Positions 35,327 to 43,528 of a stretch of DNA of 64,000 nt are shown here, one piece after another. The DNA comes from Actinomycetes bacterium (GTDB taxonomy: Bacteria > Actinomycetota > Acidimicrobiia > Acidimicrobiales > Ilumatobacteraceae). The stretch lies in NCBI GenBank assembly GCA_021414085.1, contig JAIOPC010000014.1:496001-560000 (forward strand), written 5' to 3'. Position 1 is the stretch's first letter. Each line of letters begins with the position of its first letter. A program made the translations under genes and the position numbers. The notes under the pieces were generated by a model. That model saw only the letters and a list, made by a program, of their open reading frames with translations. It made no database searches and was not told the DNA's origin.

Positions 35327-36529
35327 GTGGCGATCGAAGCTGTTGGCCCTCCTACTGGCGAGTTGCCGCGCGTCTCGCTCGACGACACCGGTGGTCCGCC
35401 GCGCCCCCGGCACGTTCGACCCTTTCGTCTCACGCTGAAACTGCTGGCGCTGTCGATGGTGGTGTGGTTCTTTGTGCTGCCCCTCATTCCCGGCATGCGT
35501 AAAGCTGCCCACGAAGCACGCTCGGTGAACCCGGCGTTGCTGGGCGTAGGTCTTGCACTGGAGGTGGGTGCATTGATGTGCTACTCGCTGCTCACCAAGG
35601 CGGCCCTTGGCGACGGCGGCAACGGCATATCGCGTTGGCGATTGTTTCGTATCCAGATGAGCACCAGAGCGCTGAGCAGCATTGTGCCGGGCGGCAGTGC
35701 GGCGGGGTCCGCGTTGGGCTATCGCCTGATGACTCTTTCGGGTGTGCAGGGGCCAGATGCTGGCTTCGCGCTTGCGACCGCCGGTTTGACTTCCGCGGTG
35801 ATGCTGAACGTCGTGTTGTGGTTCGGCCTCATCGTGTCGATTCCGATTCGCGGCGTTAACAAGTTCTACGGCACTGCCGCGATCGCGGGCATCATCTTGA
35901 TGGGTCTAGCCGCGGCAATCGTGATCGGATTGATGGAGGGCCAGGGCCGCGCTGAGAAGATCTTGCGTTGGGTGGCACGCAAGTTCGGGCTCAACGAGGA
36001 CAGGGCCGGCGCCGCTGTTCGCCAAGTTGGCCGTCGGCTGGAAGATCTCGCGTCGGATAAGCAGCTACTCGGGCGGGTGGCGATATGGGCGGCTGCCAAC
36101 TGGGTGCTCGACGCGGCATCGCTGTGGGTCTTCCTGCGCGCGTTCGGGCCGTCGCTCGATGCCGACGCGTTGATTGTCTCGTTCGGCCTCGCCAACTTGC
36201 TGGCGGTGATACCGATCACACCCGGTGGGCTCGGCATAGTCGAAGGCGTGTACATCCCGACACTCGTCGGCTTCGGGCTCACGCGTGCGAACGCAACGCT
36301 GGGCGTGCTGACGTACCGCGTCGCCCAGTTCTGGTTCCCGATCTTGCTCGGCGGACTTTTGTACCTCACGTTGCGCGTCGGGCCGTGGAGTATCAAACGA
36401 CGAAGCGAGCTGCAACGTTTGCGCGACCTCGCTGCCGAGACGGACACCAACCGCGAGAGCGCGCTCGATTTCTCGGCGCGCTTCGAGCGCCGCCACCACC
36501 CCGATCCTGCGCACACCGACCCGCAATAG
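35327..36529 (+). CDS. Flippase-like membrane protein (LPG synthase transmembrane family)
   Basis: 400 aa with about eight membrane helices. VPGGSAAGSALGYRLMTLSGV and the C-terminal LANLLAVIPITPGGLGIVEGVYIPTLVGFG are signatures of the UPF0104/lysylphosphatidylglycerol synthase transmembrane family, thought to move lipid-linked molecules. There is no aminoacyl-transferase domain. The GTG at 35327 directly abuts AAGGA, an unusually short spacing, so the true start may lie downstream. Confidence 0.8.
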   Translation: MAIEAVGPPTGELPRVSLDDTGGPPRPRHVRPFRLTLKLLALSMVVWFFVLPLIPGMRKAAHEARSVNPALLGVGLALEVGALMCYSLLTKAALGDGGNGISRWRLFRIQMSTRALSSIVPGGSAAGSALGYRLMTLSGVQGPDAGFALATAGLTSAVMLNVVLWFGLIVSIPIRGVNKFYGTAAIAGIILMGLAAAIVIGLMEGQGRAEKILRWVARKFGLNEDRAGAAVRQVGRRLEDLASDKQLLGRVAIWAAANWVLDAASLWVFLRAFGPSLDADALIVSFGLANLLAVIPITPGGLGIVEGVYIPTLVGFGLTRANATLGVLTYRVAQFWFPILLGGLLYLTLRVGPWSIKRRSELQRLRDLAAETDTNRESALDFSARFERRHHPDPAHTDPQ

Positions 36530-36535
36530 AGTGCG

Positions 36536-37651
36536 TCAGACGGAAACGTCGACGAAAGGGTCGCCCAGTACTTCTTCGCGCAGTGTCAGTCCCAATCCCG
36601 GCGCGTCGGTCTGCGGTCGCAGGAATGAACCGTCGCGCGCCGACGGCCCGTCGACGTGTGTGATCGTCACCCAACTATCGAAGTCAACGGAGTGTGTCCG
36701 CAACCGCGCAGGCGTCGAGGCGTTGAGGTGCGCGAAGGTTGTGTCGGCGAGGTTGCAGCCCGAAGCATCCTCGACGGTCACACCGATGCCGAGCTGCACG
36801 GCAACGTCGCGAATTGTGGCCGCGGGCGTTATTCCCCCGACGCGGGTGAGCTTGATGGTCACGCCGTCGGCGATCCCATATTCGTAGGCCTGCAGTAGGG
36901 CGGCGAGCGACGTGATGCATTCGTCGATCACCATCGGACCCGCCCACGAATCGCGCAGGTGCGCGCAATCTTGGAGCGTTGCGCACGGCTGCTCGAGAAA
37001 CACGCCCGCACCATCCACGCCGAGCTCGCGCACGAATCGCCGCGCCGCTGAGAGCGAGAATCCGCAGTTGGCGTCGGCAAAGATGACGGTCTCGTCGCCT
37101 ACGGCCTCGCGCACCGCCAGCACGCGTTGCGCGTCGACGATTGGGTCGTCGCCAACCTTCACCTGCAGCCGGCGATAACCCTGGTTCAGCCGCTCGTGCG
37201 CTTTCGCTGCTGCGTCGGCGGGCGTAGCGCCCTGCACTGGTCGATACAGCGGCGTTGCCTCGGCACCGTCACCGCCGAGCAACTTCCACATCGGGGTGTC
37301 TGCGGCCCGCGCCGCCAAATCCCAGACGGCGATGTCGATCGGCGATTTGGCGTATGGATGCCCTGTCAGCGCCGCGTTCATGAGCCGATGGACGGCTTGT
37401 GGGCTACGCGGGTCGGCACCCAGCACAGCCGAGGCAAGCATCGTGACACCGGCGACTTGGCCGGCGGCGTGGTGAGCGTCGAAGGTGACACCGACCGTGC
37501 CAGATTCGCCGATGCCCATCGTGCCGTCGTCGGCGACAACACGCACGACAACCGCATCCATCCCCGTTGTCACTCGATCGCCCGCCATGCGGTAGCTGCC
37601 CTCGGCATAGGGGAGGTGTATCGACCAGCCGGTGACGCGTTCGATTCTCAT
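36536..37651 (-). CDS. Enolase-superfamily dehydratase/epimerase (mandelate racemase type)
   Basis: 371 aa from the ATG at 37651 (ATG at 37660 is also possible). Barrel motifs are visible: the second-strand lysine in RLQVKVGDDP, metal ligands Asp in IFADANCGF, Glu in FLEQPC and Glu in VIDECITS, then the sixth-strand lysine in VTIKLTRVGG. The C-terminal VTVEDASGCNLADTTFAHL recalls cis-3-hydroxyproline dehydratase and hydroxyproline-betaine epimerase relatives. Substrate unknown. Divergent from the MaoC gene with 19 bases between. Confidence 0.78.
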   Translation of the reverse strand: MRIERVTGWSIHLPYAEGSYRMAGDRVTTGMDAVVVRVVADDGTMGIGESGTVGVTFDAHHAAGQVAGVTMLASAVLGADPRSPQAVHRLMNAALTGHPYAKSPIDIAVWDLAARAADTPMWKLLGGDGAEATPLYRPVQGATPADAAAKAHERLNQGYRRLQVKVGDDPIVDAQRVLAVREAVGDETVIFADANCGFSLSAARRFVRELGVDGAGVFLEQPCATLQDCAHLRDSWAGPMVIDECITSLAALLQAYEYGIADGVTIKLTRVGGITPAATIRDVAVQLGIGVTVEDASGCNLADTTFAHLNASTPARLRTHSVDFDSWVTITHVDGPSARDGSFLRPQTDAPGLGLTLREEVLGDPFVDVSV

Positions 37652-37670
37652 GCGTGCCATTCTTGACGAC

Positions 37671-38183
37671 ATGAGCACCCACGAGCGCCCGTTTGGGCGG
37701 CACCTTGAGGACTTCGTAGTCGGCGATGTGTACAGACATTGGCCGGGCAAGACGATTACGGAGGCCGACAACCACTTGTTCTGCATGATCACGATGAACC
37801 ATCATCCGCTGCACACCAACGACTGGTTCGCTGCGCAGAGTGTGCAGGGTCGCAACGTCGTCGTCGGCAACCTGGTGTATTCGCTGGTGCTGGGTATGAG
37901 CGTTCCTGACGTGAGTGGCGCCGCGATCGCCAACCTGGAGGTCGAGACACTGCAACACAAGTTCCCGACCTTCCACGGCGACACCATCCATGCGGAGACA
38001 CGCGTGCTTGAGGTGCAGGAGAGCAAGTCGAAGCCCGACCGCGGAGTTGTCACCGTTGAGACCAAGGGCTTCAACCAAGACGGCTCCGAGGTGTGCTACT
38101 TCCGGCGGAGGGTGATGGTGTGGAAGCGCGCCTCGGCCCCAGCGCGAGCGCGGCCGTACGACACCGACCACGCTTGGGATTGA
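37671..38183 (+). CDS. MaoC-family hydratase (candidate mesaconyl-CoA hydratase)
   Basis: 170 aa hot-dog fold hydratase. Motifs: EDFVVGDVYRHWPGKTITEADN, MNHHPLHTNDWFAAQS, GRNVVVGNLVYSLVLG and VVTVETKGFNQDGSEVCYFRR. This matches the short actinobacterial MaoC proteins that accompany citE/ccr genes and hydrate mesaconyl-CoA to beta-methylmalyl-CoA. With mcd and mcl1 elsewhere in the window it would fill the missing middle step; this is inference because it is 13 kb from them. Its stop overlaps mutY (TTGA). Confidence 0.75.
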   Translation: MSTHERPFGRHLEDFVVGDVYRHWPGKTITEADNHLFCMITMNHHPLHTNDWFAAQSVQGRNVVVGNLVYSLVLGMSVPDVSGAAIANLEVETLQHKFPTFHGDTIHAETRVLEVQESKSKPDRGVVTVETKGFNQDGSEVCYFRRRVMVWKRASAPARARPYDTDHAWD

Positions 38184-39025
38184 CCCCGGACTCGGTCGCA
38201 GCCGTTCTTGCCAGGGGAGTGCCGCTACTGCGCGAACTGCCATGGCGAAGAACTCGCGATCCGTGGGCTGTTCTTGTTAGCGAGGTGATGCTGCAGCAGA
38301 CGCAGATCGCGCGCGTGATTCCGAAGTGGATTGCCTTTCTAGAGCGCTTCCCAACTGTCGCCGACTGTGCGGCGGCCGAACTCGGTGACGTACTAAGACT
38401 GTGGCAGGGCCTCGGCTATCCGCGAAGAGCGCGCAACCTGTATGAAGCGGCGGGTGAGATTGATCGGCTCGGGACGTTCCCCGACACTCTCGAGCAGTTG
38501 TTGGCACTCCCCGGCGTCGGTGCTTACACGGCGCGGGCTGTACTGACGTTTGCATTTGAGGCAGATGCAGCGGTAGTCGACACCAACATTGCTCGCGTGT
38601 ACGCCCGGGTCGCTGGTCATCGGCTGACGACCACGCAGGCGCAGGCAATGGCCGATGCCTCCTTGCCCCTCGGCGACAGCTGGCGATGGAATCAATGCCT
38701 CATGGATCTCGGCGCGACGCTGTGTCGACCCGTGCCGCACTGCGCCGACTGCCCCTTGCGCTCGACCTGCGCTTGGCAGCTGGCGGGATGCGACCCCGTG
38801 CTCGACCCAGCGGTTGGCTCCGCCGGGGTGAGCCGACCACAAAGCCGGTTCGAGGGCAGCGAGCGCCAAGCACGGGGTCGGTTGTTGAAGGCACTGACTG
38901 CGGGCACCGTCAGGGTCGATGACGTATCGAAGGTGATGCAACACCCAGCCGCGATGCGACTGGTCGAGGCGTTGTGTGCTGAAGGCTTAGTGCGCCTTGA
39001 GGGCAAGACGCTGCGGCTGCCTTAG
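38180..39025 (+). CDS. mutY: A/G-specific adenine glycosylase MutY
   Basis: 281 aa from a TTG at 38180 that overlaps the MaoC stop. WAVLVSEVMLQQTQIARVIPKW holds the catalytic Glu. The helix-hairpin-helix is LPGVGAYTARAV and the catalytic Asp is in VVDTNIARVYARV. The 4Fe-4S cluster ligands are CRPVPHCADCPLRSTC (C-x6-C-x2-C-x5-C). It removes adenine opposite 8-oxoguanine. The C-terminal NUDIX-like domain of E. coli MutY is reduced, as is usual in actinobacteria. Convergent with the selenoprotein gene, overlapping by 4 bases. Confidence 0.9.
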   Translation: MTPDSVAAVLARGVPLLRELPWRRTRDPWAVLVSEVMLQQTQIARVIPKWIAFLERFPTVADCAAAELGDVLRLWQGLGYPRRARNLYEAAGEIDRLGTFPDTLEQLLALPGVGAYTARAVLTFAFEADAAVVDTNIARVYARVAGHRLTTTQAQAMADASLPLGDSWRWNQCLMDLGATLCRPVPHCADCPLRSTCAWQLAGCDPVLDPAVGSAGVSRPQSRFEGSERQARGRLLKALTAGTVRVDDVSKVMQHPAAMRLVEALCAEGLVRLEGKTLRLP

Positions 39026-39546
39026 GGCGCTTGCGTAATGGCGGCAACGATCGCTTCGAACGCGTCGCGGGCGTAGGCGCGCATCTCGTCGTCGGTGCGG
39101 TCTTGAATTGGGTGAGGAGTAAACACCCGCGCGACATCGGTAAACCCGAGAGAGTTGGCTTGTGCGGTTGCGGCGTCGACGAATTGCGCAGACGCGACGA
39201 ACATCCCGGGCACGCCGCGCCGCTCAAGATCCACGATGTCGTGCACACTGCACGACGTACAACTGCCTCAATCGGCGAGCGCTTCAATTACAAGCGTGCA
39301 TTGCGTCGCGATTTCGTGCCGCAGGTCGACAGGTGCGGGCTTCGTGAACGTGGGCTTCTGGTAGCGACGTACCTTCGCGCCAGCATCGGCCAGTAGGACT
39401 TCGAGTTGGTCGAGGAAGATGTCGCCGCGCGGTTTGTGAATATCCAGCAGCCCAACCACTTGACCCGATAACGACGCGGGGCGTGCGAGTCGCTCGCGTT
39501 TCAACGGCGAACGTTCGCTGGTGGGATCGAGCAGTTCTCGCGTCAT
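39022..39546 (-). CDS. UGSC-family selenoprotein (in-frame UGA = selenocysteine 93)
   Basis: 174 aa when the UGA at 39270-39268 is read as selenocysteine; ordinary calling would split it into two fragments (39268-39546 and 39022-39246). The first half ends VIEALAD, the UGA follows, and the same frame continues GSCTSCSVHDIVDLERRGVP, MFVASAQF and PHPIQDRTDDEMRA. This is the UGSC family, named for its Sec-Gly-Ser-Cys motif. The Sec/Cys96 pair (U93-G-S-C96, then C99) suggests a redox centre. GAGG precedes the ATG, 10 bases after the thioredoxin-fused gene. A CGSC form exists in some species. Confidence 0.88.
39238..39256 (-). promoter_or_regulatory. Bacterial SECIS-like hairpin after the UGA
   Basis: In the mRNA, GTCGTGCA pairs perfectly with TGCACGAC around a GTG loop. 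The loop guanine is the 20th base after the UGA, inside the 16-37 base range known for bacterial SECIS elements, which need a G at one of the first two loop positions. It overlaps codons of the conserved motif region, as expected for a coding-region SECIS. Confidence 0.7.
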
Positions 39547-39556
39547 GGCGCGAACC

Positions 39557-40984
39557 TCATTCCGCGACCAGCCGCGTCACCGGTTGAGATCCCATTTCGC
39601 CGTTCACCCATCCGCCGATCATGGCAGAGAACAACCCGGCACTGCCACCGGCGTGAACAAGCAGGATTCCATCGGCGCGGAACTTGGGCAGCGTTGCGTC
39701 GCGGAACTGTTCGGGTACCCCATCGGCGATGCCGCCAGCGCCCCACACCAAGTCGGCGCCCGCCAGTTGCAGCCGTTGATGAATCTCGGCAAGCAATCGC
39801 TCACGATCCCAGCTTGCCTCGGCGCACACATGTGCGTGCTCCGGACCGATCACCAAAATCGCGTCGAAGCCGTAGACCAGCTTCGGGTTGTGCAGCGTGC
39901 GCAAGCAAGCCGCGAACACGTTGGCGAGCTCTTCGGCTGTACGCACCTTCTGGTCGACGATGCAGCGCGGCCCTTCGCCGGCGAAGACGGTGACCGCGTT
40001 GTCGGCTGGCGAGCAGCCGCGGCTGACGGCTAGCGAGGTGAACGGCGAGTCGTCCTCGCGTTCGGCGAAGCAGAAGCTGAGCTTGCCGGGATTGCCATGC
40101 GTCGCCCGATCGACCTCGCCCGGCCGACCACCACCCACGTTGCGAATGATCAACTGCACCGCGCGGCCGATGGTGAGGTTGGCTCTGTTGCCCTGGCCCA
40201 TCGCGTTCACACCACTGTTCATGCCGATGGCCCTCGTGCCCGGGCCGTTACAAACGATCACTGGCCCTACTGGCATGGTCGTCGCCAGCACTCCGTGGAT
40301 GTTGAACTCGTCGCTGCACACAGCTTCGATTGCGGCCAGCACCCATGGCAGGTACTCAGGTTTGCAGCCAGCCATCACGGCGTTGATTGCGGCCTTCTCC
40401 ACCGTCAGTTCAACGAGGTCGGGTGCGACCACTGCAACAACTTCGTCGGGTGCACGCTTCGTGCCCTGCAGCATTCGCAACACGCGCTCTGCTGTCGGTG
40501 GCATAACGGGTAAGCCATCGGTGAACCCGCGATCGAAGAGCAACTCCATCTCATCGTCCAGCTCTGCCAACTCGAGTCGGCGCGCCTTCAAGATGTCGCC
40601 GCTGAATCGTGCGCGCAGAGCGTCGACACGATCTGGGTCGACACTCAGTGATCCGCAGCCGGGGCGAAACGCGGGGAGCTCGTCGCCGAGTTGCGGGTTG
40701 CCGGTGAGCCGCCTCCACTCGTCGCGGACCCAGCCGACTGTGCGCTCGACTTCCACTCCACCCTCGACCTTGATCAGCGTTGGCACCGTCTCAATGTCGT
40801 GGTGCCAACTCACCTCCAAATCATGATCGTGAATGGCCGCAACCCCTTCGGGAAAGGTTGGGTCGTCCTGCGTGTACACGGCCGCGCCTAGATCGCTCAG
40901 CAGTGGGGCGACCATTGCGCATGTTGCACAGTCGCGTTTAACGACGACGACCAACCCGTCGGGCAACGTCTCCTGCTCGTTCAT
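39557..40984 (-). CDS. Thioredoxin-fused protein of unknown function, partner of the UGSC selenoprotein
   Basis: 475 aa. Residues 10-110 form a thioredoxin-like domain with active site Cys19-Ala-Thr-Cys22 (VVKRDCATCAMVAPLL) and a cis-Pro segment (DIETVPTLIKV). Residues about 145-475 are a separate domain I cannot name: GFTDGLPVMPPTAERVLRML, INAVMAGCKPEYLPWVLAAI, GPVIVCNGPGTRAIGMNSG, NAMGQGNRANLTIGRAVQLI and DAILVIGPEHAHVCAEASW. Conserved Gly/Asn loops and several Cys suggest an enzyme. It overlaps the hydrolase gene by ATGA and precedes the selenoprotein by 10 bases, so the three act together. Confidence 0.7.
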   Translation of the reverse strand: MNEQETLPDGLVVVVKRDCATCAMVAPLLSDLGAAVYTQDDPTFPEGVAAIHDHDLEVSWHHDIETVPTLIKVEGGVEVERTVGWVRDEWRRLTGNPQLGDELPAFRPGCGSLSVDPDRVDALRARFSGDILKARRLELAELDDEMELLFDRGFTDGLPVMPPTAERVLRMLQGTKRAPDEVVAVVAPDLVELTVEKAAINAVMAGCKPEYLPWVLAAIEAVCSDEFNIHGVLATTMPVGPVIVCNGPGTRAIGMNSGVNAMGQGNRANLTIGRAVQLIIRNVGGGRPGEVDRATHGNPGKLSFCFAEREDDSPFTSLAVSRGCSPADNAVTVFAGEGPRCIVDQKVRTAEELANVFAACLRTLHNPKLVYGFDAILVIGPEHAHVCAEASWDRERLLAEIHQRLQLAGADLVWGAGGIADGVPEQFRDATLPKFRADGILLVHAGGSAGLFSAMIGGWVNGEMGSQPVTRLVAE

Positions 40985-41865
40985 GACACAAAACTGAGGA
41001 TGCGCGCGTTAACGATCTCGGGCTGTTGGAGGTGCAAGAAGTGGCCGGAGTTTTCGATGATTTCAACCGCGACATTTGCAGGAAGCGAGGTTGCAGCTGA
41101 CTGCGCTACTTCCACCCCGATGCACCCGTCTTGGCGGCCGTGCAGATACAGCATCGGCTGGGGTGGCACGACCTGAGTGGCGTTCTGCGCGTCGTCGTAG
41201 CGCGCGTCTCGCTTTCCGCTGCCGAGCGTGGCGCGGTAGTAACCAAGCGCCGCGCTCAGGTTGGCAGGGTCGCGCAACGCCGCCTTCACCAACGGTAAGT
41301 CAGTCGCCGCGTCGTAGCCGGGTGACCATTGCGCCCACAGTCTGTCGATGAACGCGAGATCGTTAGCGGGCACCACCACGTCGGCAAGGCCGTGCAGGAA
41401 GAAGAACATGTACCAACTGTTCTGCAGCTGATCAAGGTTCGTCAGCAGTCCGAGTGCGATGGCGGTGCCGGGCGGTACCGCCATCGTGACCACCCGTCGC
41501 CACCGATCGGGTTCCAACACAGCCGCGGCGTGCGTGCCCGTCGCGCCCCAATCGTGACCGATGATGACCGCGTCGCCGTTCCCGCCCAACGCGTCGTGCA
41601 GAGCGTTGGCGTCGGTACCCAGCGCCCCCGTTTGGTAACACCCGTCGGCCGGAATCTGCGTTGGCGCATAGCCGCGCTGGAATGGTGCGATCGCACGAAA
41701 TCCGGCGTCCGCCAGCGCTGGCAAAAGGTGTCGCCAGCCGTGCGCCGTATCTGGAAATCCGTGCAGGCAAAGGGCGAGCGGGCGGCCAGCGTCTTCGGCG
41801 CCGGCTGACAAGTACGCGAATTCCACTCCGTTGGCGTTCACAGTTCCCTTTGCCAGAACGCCCAT
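40981..41865 (-). CDS. Alpha/beta hydrolase (epoxide hydrolase/dehalogenase-like)
   Basis: 294 aa. Oxyanion-hole LCLHGFPDTAHGW is followed by the nucleophile elbow AVIIGHDWGATGTHAA, with Asp as nucleophile rather than Ser, and a C-terminal His in IENSGHFLHLQQPE. An Asp nucleophile is typical of epoxide hydrolases and haloalkane dehalogenases. It is the first gene of the operon with the thioredoxin-fused protein and the selenoprotein, which hints at metabolism of a reactive or halogenated compound. Divergent from the MBL gene at 41980. Confidence 0.8.
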   Translation of the reverse strand: MGVLAKGTVNANGVEFAYLSAGAEDAGRPLALCLHGFPDTAHGWRHLLPALADAGFRAIAPFQRGYAPTQIPADGCYQTGALGTDANALHDALGGNGDAVIIGHDWGATGTHAAAVLEPDRWRRVVTMAVPPGTAIALGLLTNLDQLQNSWYMFFFLHGLADVVVPANDLAFIDRLWAQWSPGYDAATDLPLVKAALRDPANLSAALGYYRATLGSGKRDARYDDAQNATQVVPPQPMLYLHGRQDGCIGVEVAQSAATSLPANVAVEIIENSGHFLHLQQPEIVNARILSFVS

Positions 41866-41979
41866 CGCCTCAAACTAGTGGTCTGTGCCCGGCGTGCGAC
41901 ATACGTCACGTCGCTTCTCCCATTGCTCAGCCCAGCCAGGCGGGCGTAGCGTGGGTGTGCAGGGGGGGGTGGGGAAGTC

Positions 41980-42813
41980 ATGCAGGTGACGTTCTTCGGT
42001 GTGCGGGGCTCAACGCCGTGCCACGGCGACGAGATATCGAAGTACGGCGGCAACACGTCGTGTGTCGCTCTGCGCGCTCCCGGCCAGGACCCTCTGTTCT
42101 TCGACCTCGGAACTGGTGCTCGCTATTTCGGGGCTGAACTGGCAAAGCATGGAACGTTCCATGGCACCTGCTTGCTGAGTCACCTTCATTGGGATCACAC
42201 CCAGGGCTTGCCGTTCTTCACTCCGTTGCTGCGCGAAGGGTCGACGCTGGATGTCTACGCGCCGGTGCAGGACGACGGCCGCGGCGTGGCAGAAGTGATG
42301 GGCACCGTTATCCGCCCGCCTGTCTTCCCAGTCACGATCGAGCAACTTCCGGGTGCGGTTCGTTTTCACGACACCTCCGACTCGGACTTTCAGATCGGCG
42401 AGTTACGCGTGATGGCCCGCTCGGTGCCCCATGTCGGCCCGACGCTTGGTTATCGCGTGGAGTTCGGCGGGCGCAGCGTTGCGTATCTCAGTGACCATCA
42501 GCAGCCACACGACGGATCGTTCGCGGTCAGCGACGGAGCGCGCGAATTGGCGGAGGGTGTCGACTTGTTGATTCACGATGCGCAGTACACGCCAACCGAG
42601 TTCGCAGTGAAGTCGACTTGGGGACATTGCACGATGGACTATGCGCTGTGGATGGCCAAGCACTGCGGGGTCGGCAAACTCGCGTTGTATCACCACGACC
42701 CGACGCGCACCGATCTCGCGCTCGACGAGGTGGGGCGCTGCGCTCAAGCCTTTGCGAAGGCGAGCGGGTTCGAAGCGTTCGCAGCTCACGAAGGACTTAC
42801 CGTTGACGTTTGA
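41980..42813 (+). CDS. MBL-fold metallohydrolase
   Basis: 277 aa. It starts MQVTFFGVRGSTPCHGDEIS, with SKYGGNTSC, FDLGTGARYFG and the metal site SHLHWDHTQGLPFF. Further ligands are in SVPHVGPT, YLSDHQ and the C-terminal LYHHDPTRTD. This is the PhnP/tRNase-Z-like branch often annotated as cyclic nucleotide phosphodiesterase-like. Substrate unknown. A run of eight G at 41962-41969 lies before the GGGGAAG ribosome site. It overlaps the next gene by TGATG. Confidence 0.82.
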   Translation: MQVTFFGVRGSTPCHGDEISKYGGNTSCVALRAPGQDPLFFDLGTGARYFGAELAKHGTFHGTCLLSHLHWDHTQGLPFFTPLLREGSTLDVYAPVQDDGRGVAEVMGTVIRPPVFPVTIEQLPGAVRFHDTSDSDFQIGELRVMARSVPHVGPTLGYRVEFGGRSVAYLSDHQQPHDGSFAVSDGARELAEGVDLLIHDAQYTPTEFAVKSTWGHCTMDYALWMAKHCGVGKLALYHHDPTRTDLALDEVGRCAQAFAKASGFEAFAAHEGLTVDV

Positions 42814-43199
42814 TGACTAGGTCGGCGTGGGGGATTGCGGCCGCCGCCTTCGTCGCTGCGGTGTTGTTGTTAGCCGGTGTTCTGAAGCTCGCTCGTCCGG
42901 CTGAGTGGCGTGCGCAAGCGACGGGTCTCGGTGTGCCTGGGTTGCTCGCGAACGTCGTGCCATTCGTCGAGATTGGCCTCGGTGCCGGACTGCTGGTGCA
43001 GTGGCAACGACATGGCGTTGCGTGGGCCGCGGCTGGGTTGTTCGCCGCGTTTACGGCGCTGCTCGGGCTGCGCGTGGCTCAAGGTCAGCGGCCACCGTGC
43101 GCGTGCTTCGGATCCTTGAGCTCGCGCCCAATCGGTGCTGCGCACCTTGTGCGCAACGCGGTCTTCATCGCGCTCGCAGTTCTGGCGGCAACGCTGTAA
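42813..43199 (+). CDS. MauE/DoxX-like four-helix membrane protein
   Basis: 128 aa with four hydrophobic segments: AAAAFVAAVLLLAGVLKLA, VVPFVEIGLGAGLLVQW, AAGLFAAFTALLGLRVA and a C-terminal LVRNAVFIALAVLAA. The loop RPPCACFGSLSSRPIG holds the paired cysteines of the MauE branch, thought to help redox maturation of exported proteins. ATG at 42813 overlaps the MBL gene stop. Confidence 0.75.
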   Translation: MTRSAWGIAAAAFVAAVLLLAGVLKLARPAEWRAQATGLGVPGLLANVVPFVEIGLGAGLLVQWQRHGVAWAAAGLFAAFTALLGLRVAQGQRPPCACFGSLSSRPIGAAHLVRNAVFIALAVLAATL

Positions 43200-43228
43200 A
43201 CGACTCGCCCGGTAACGTCGTACCGGAT

Positions 43229-43480
43229 ATGCGGGTATGGATCGATCAAGACCTGTGCACAGGCGACGGGCTGTGCGTCGATCACTGCCCCGACGTCTTT
43301 GTGCAGCTGGAAGATGGCATTGCGTATGTTGTGCAAGATGCGCAACCGCTCAACGATCCAGGTGGCTCACGCAGTCTGGCCGATGTCGACTGGCGAGTAC
43401 GCGAAGACGTCATCCACGCGGCGACTGCCTGTCCGGGCGAATGCATCTTCATCGAAGTGGAACGAGTCAGCGCCGCCTGA
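43229..43480 (+). CDS. Small ferredoxin (3Fe-4S/4Fe-4S type)
   Basis: 83 aa. Cluster ligands are DLCTGDGLCVDHCPDVF and the distant ACPGECIFIE, the pattern of actinobacterial single-cluster ferredoxins that donate electrons to cytochrome P450s and other oxygenases. No P450 is in the window. ATG at 43229. Lies 29 bases after the MauE-like gene and could serve KorAB or another ferredoxin-linked enzyme. Confidence 0.88.
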   Translation: MRVWIDQDLCTGDGLCVDHCPDVFVQLEDGIAYVVQDAQPLNDPGGSRSLADVDWRVREDVIHAATACPGECIFIEVERVSAA

Positions 43481-43528
43481 TCAGAAGTTGATCGATCGTT
43501 CATCGTTCGCTCACATTTGGGTTGCACC

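Noticed and set aside
39268-39546. Truncated 92 aa gene or pseudogene ending at UGA 39270
   Set aside because: The frame continues past the UGA with conserved UGSC-family sequence, and a SECIS-like hairpin follows, so selenocysteine is the better reading.
41962-41969. Run of eight G before the MBL gene, considered as a phase-variation tract
   Set aside because: It is upstream of the ribosome site, not in a coding frame, and one homopolymer in a high-GC genome is weak evidence.
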